Origin: Gammaproteobacteria bacterium
GTDB lineage: Bacteria; Pseudomonadota; Gammaproteobacteria; Pseudomonadales; UBA7434
Reading direction: 5' to 3'
DNA: 5,473 nucleotides
Assembly: GCA_024280785.1 (NCBI GenBank)
Contig: JAJRPK010000054.1
Span: 1-5,473 of the forward strand
The notes below the pieces were generated by a model. It saw only the letters and a program-made list of their open reading frames with translations, did not search any database and had not been told where the DNA came from. This document shows, one piece after another, positions 4,357 through 5,473 of the stretch; the first letter of the stretch is position 1, and each line of letters opens with the position of its first letter. A program made the position numbers and the translations under genes.

Positions 4357-5473
4357 CTAGTTCAGCAAAAGTTCCACCGAGGTACCTCGGCCTTCGTGAC
4401 TGCGTACCGAGATCGCCCAACCATAGCGTTCACATATCCTCGCTACCAGCGAGAGTCCTATGCCGTACCCGCCTTTGGAAAGGTTCTCGCTGTAGTAGCG
4501 GTTAAACATTTTAAGCAACTGATCTTCTCTCATACCCGCACCGGTATCTTCGATGACGATGCGCTCATCTTCTAAACGAATATGCACTGTTCCCTGATGG
4601 GTGTAACTAAAGGCATTGCGGACAATATTAGCAAGTACGACATACAAAAGAATGGAATCACCGCGGGTTACGAGGTCGCTGTTTGCATCGAGATTGACCT
4701 CTACTGACTTATGATTCAAAAGATACTGCTGCTCTTCCACCACCTTTATGAGCACTTTGTCTACGGGACACTGATGCGGATGACTGTCGCTGTCAGATTC
4801 CTCTCGCGCCAAAGCCAGCAACGCCGTGGTCAGACGGGTAATCTGCGTTGTAGCACGCGTAATACGTTCGATTCGCTTTCGGTTATCCTTGCCTAAATCG
4901 TTTTTAGAAAGCATTACCTCAGAAGCGCCCTCTATAACCGCAAGCGGGGTGCGTAGCTCATGACTGACGTCGCTGGTAAAAGCGCGTTCGCGCTCATTAA
5001 ACTCTGCTAACCGCTGATGATAACGATCAATAGCCAGTGTCAGTTTGCCGACTTCGTCGTAAGGATGACCTTCTTTAACCGGCAGCGGGCTAAAATCTGG
5101 GCCCATTTTTGATACCTGCCGAGCCAGCCGAGTCACGGGTAAAATGACTCGGCCCGCAAGCCAAAAACCCAACACACTCGACAGCAGTGTCATCACCACA
5201 ATACCCAGAGCTAGAAAGCCAAGGTACTGCTTTTCCCGGTTTTTTATCAGTTCATCAGCATAGAGCACTAAGAAACGCGTGGCGTTACGCTCTCTTATTT
5301 CCACAAAAAAACCGCTGCCGTCAATTCTAATGTGGCCTAATCCAAGGGGCAGGAGTCTTAATGGAATGGGGAGAGTTTCTGGCGCTTCTGCACTACCGGC
5401 ATAACCTTGAATGTGAGCACTGGAGGGTGGGGGCGTGGCAGAGTCGATAGCATATCGGCTCATATAATCCTCC
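4357..5473 (-). CDS. Sensor histidine kinase of a two-component system (5' end outside window)
   Basis: This is a membrane sensor kinase that autophosphorylates a histidine and passes the phosphate to a response regulator, probably encoded just beyond the right edge. Numbering from the methionine at 5463, the order is: extracytoplasmic sensor region about 1-79, membrane helix about 81-104, HAMP about 105-155 with DEVG at 136-139, HisKA with phospho-acceptor His168 in SHELRTP, then the ATPase domain with N-box NIVRNA (279-284, Asn283), G1 DTGAG (306-310), MFNRYY (319-324) and G2 GGYGIGL (331-337). All catalytic motifs are intact. The frame stays open to the edge. Starting at 5463 would leave the sensor domain without a first membrane helix or signal, so I treat the gene as 5'-truncated by the window, although GGAGG precedes that ATG. 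Upstream in-frame codons read Glu-Asp-Tyr. The trigger cannot be inferred. Confidence 0.93.
   Translation of the reverse strand, partial: EDYMSRYAIDSATPPPSSAHIQGYAGSAEAPETLPIPLRLLPLGLGHIRIDGSGFFVEIRERNATRFLVLYADELIKNREKQYLGFLALGIVVMTLLSSVLGFWLAGRVILPVTRLARQVSKMGPDFSPLPVKEGHPYDEVGKLTLAIDRYHQRLAEFNERERAFTSDVSHELRTPLAVIEGASEVMLSKNDLGKDNRKRIERITRATTQITRLTTALLALAREESDSDSHPHQCPVDKVLIKVVEEQQYLLNHKSVEVNLDANSDLVTRGDSILLYVVLANIVRNAFSYTHQGTVHIRLEDERIVIEDTGAGMREDQLLKMFNRYYSENLSKGGYGIGLSLVARICERYGWAISVRSHEGRGTSVELLLN
5464..5473 (-). promoter_or_regulatory. GGAGG ahead of Met 5463: internal or real start site
   Basis: GGAGG followed by ATTAT and ATG has ideal ribosome-site spacing. Taken alone it would make 5463 the start of a 368-residue kinase. 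Because that product lacks the expected first membrane helix, I think it is either a coincidence within the coding region or a secondary internal start giving a shorter form. Confidence 0.3.

Noticed and set aside
4377..4390. Perfect 14-bp palindrome CCGAGGTACCTCGG inside the end of the kinase gene
   Set aside because: It lies in ordinary coding sequence for the conserved GRGTSV region at the end of the ATPase domain. One perfect 14-mer palindrome in a window this size is not far from chance.
4164..4505. Plus-strand open frame of 113 residues spanning the kinase end and the small membrane frame
   Set aside because: It overlaps the conserved kinase C-terminus on the opposite strand, has no recognisable domain, and its composition looks like a complement of coding sequence.

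Overview
The window comes from a bacterial chromosome of moderate GC, probably a gammaproteobacterium. The evidence is the style of the two anion transporters and the sensor kinase, plus intergenic repeats that resemble those scattered through marine gammaproteobacterial genomes. This assignment is inferred from recall and is not proven. Every gene I can support lies on the minus strand, so the reading order runs from the right edge to the left.

Layout in reading order: (1) 5473-4357, a sensor histidine kinase (second membrane segment, HAMP, HisKA, HATPase_c) that almost certainly continues past the right edge. (2) 4266-4030, a possible 78-residue two-helix membrane protein with a TTG start. 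(3) 4029-3518, about 510 bases with no recognisable gene, which hold several short dispersed repeats. (4) 3517-1766, a complete SulP-family anion permease with a C-terminal STAS domain and a cysteine-rich tail lengthened by an in-frame 9-bp tandem repeat. (5) 1584-703, an exported, all-helical protein of unknown function with an apparent internal duplication. (6) 433-1, the N-terminal 144 residues of an SLC13/DASS-type anion permease that runs off the left edge.

Functionally, the left two thirds form a loose anion-transport neighbourhood: two unrelated secondary transporter families (SulP and SLC13), often specific for sulfate, bicarbonate or dicarboxylates, flank a periplasmic helical protein. 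The 180-510 base gaps and separate regulatory-looking motifs suggest independent transcription units rather than one tight operon. The kinase probably belongs to a two-component operon whose regulator lies beyond the right edge.

The less ordinary content is in the gaps. A 36-38 bp sequence is present twice, with a decayed third copy. A 14-bp word with a shared flanking inverted repeat is present twice, and a TGCGTTGCAA-type motif is also present twice. A perfect 8-bp AT dyad lies upstream of the exported protein. I found no rRNA, tRNA, CRISPR array, transposase or convincing intrinsic terminator, and no clear evidence of a wholly new system.
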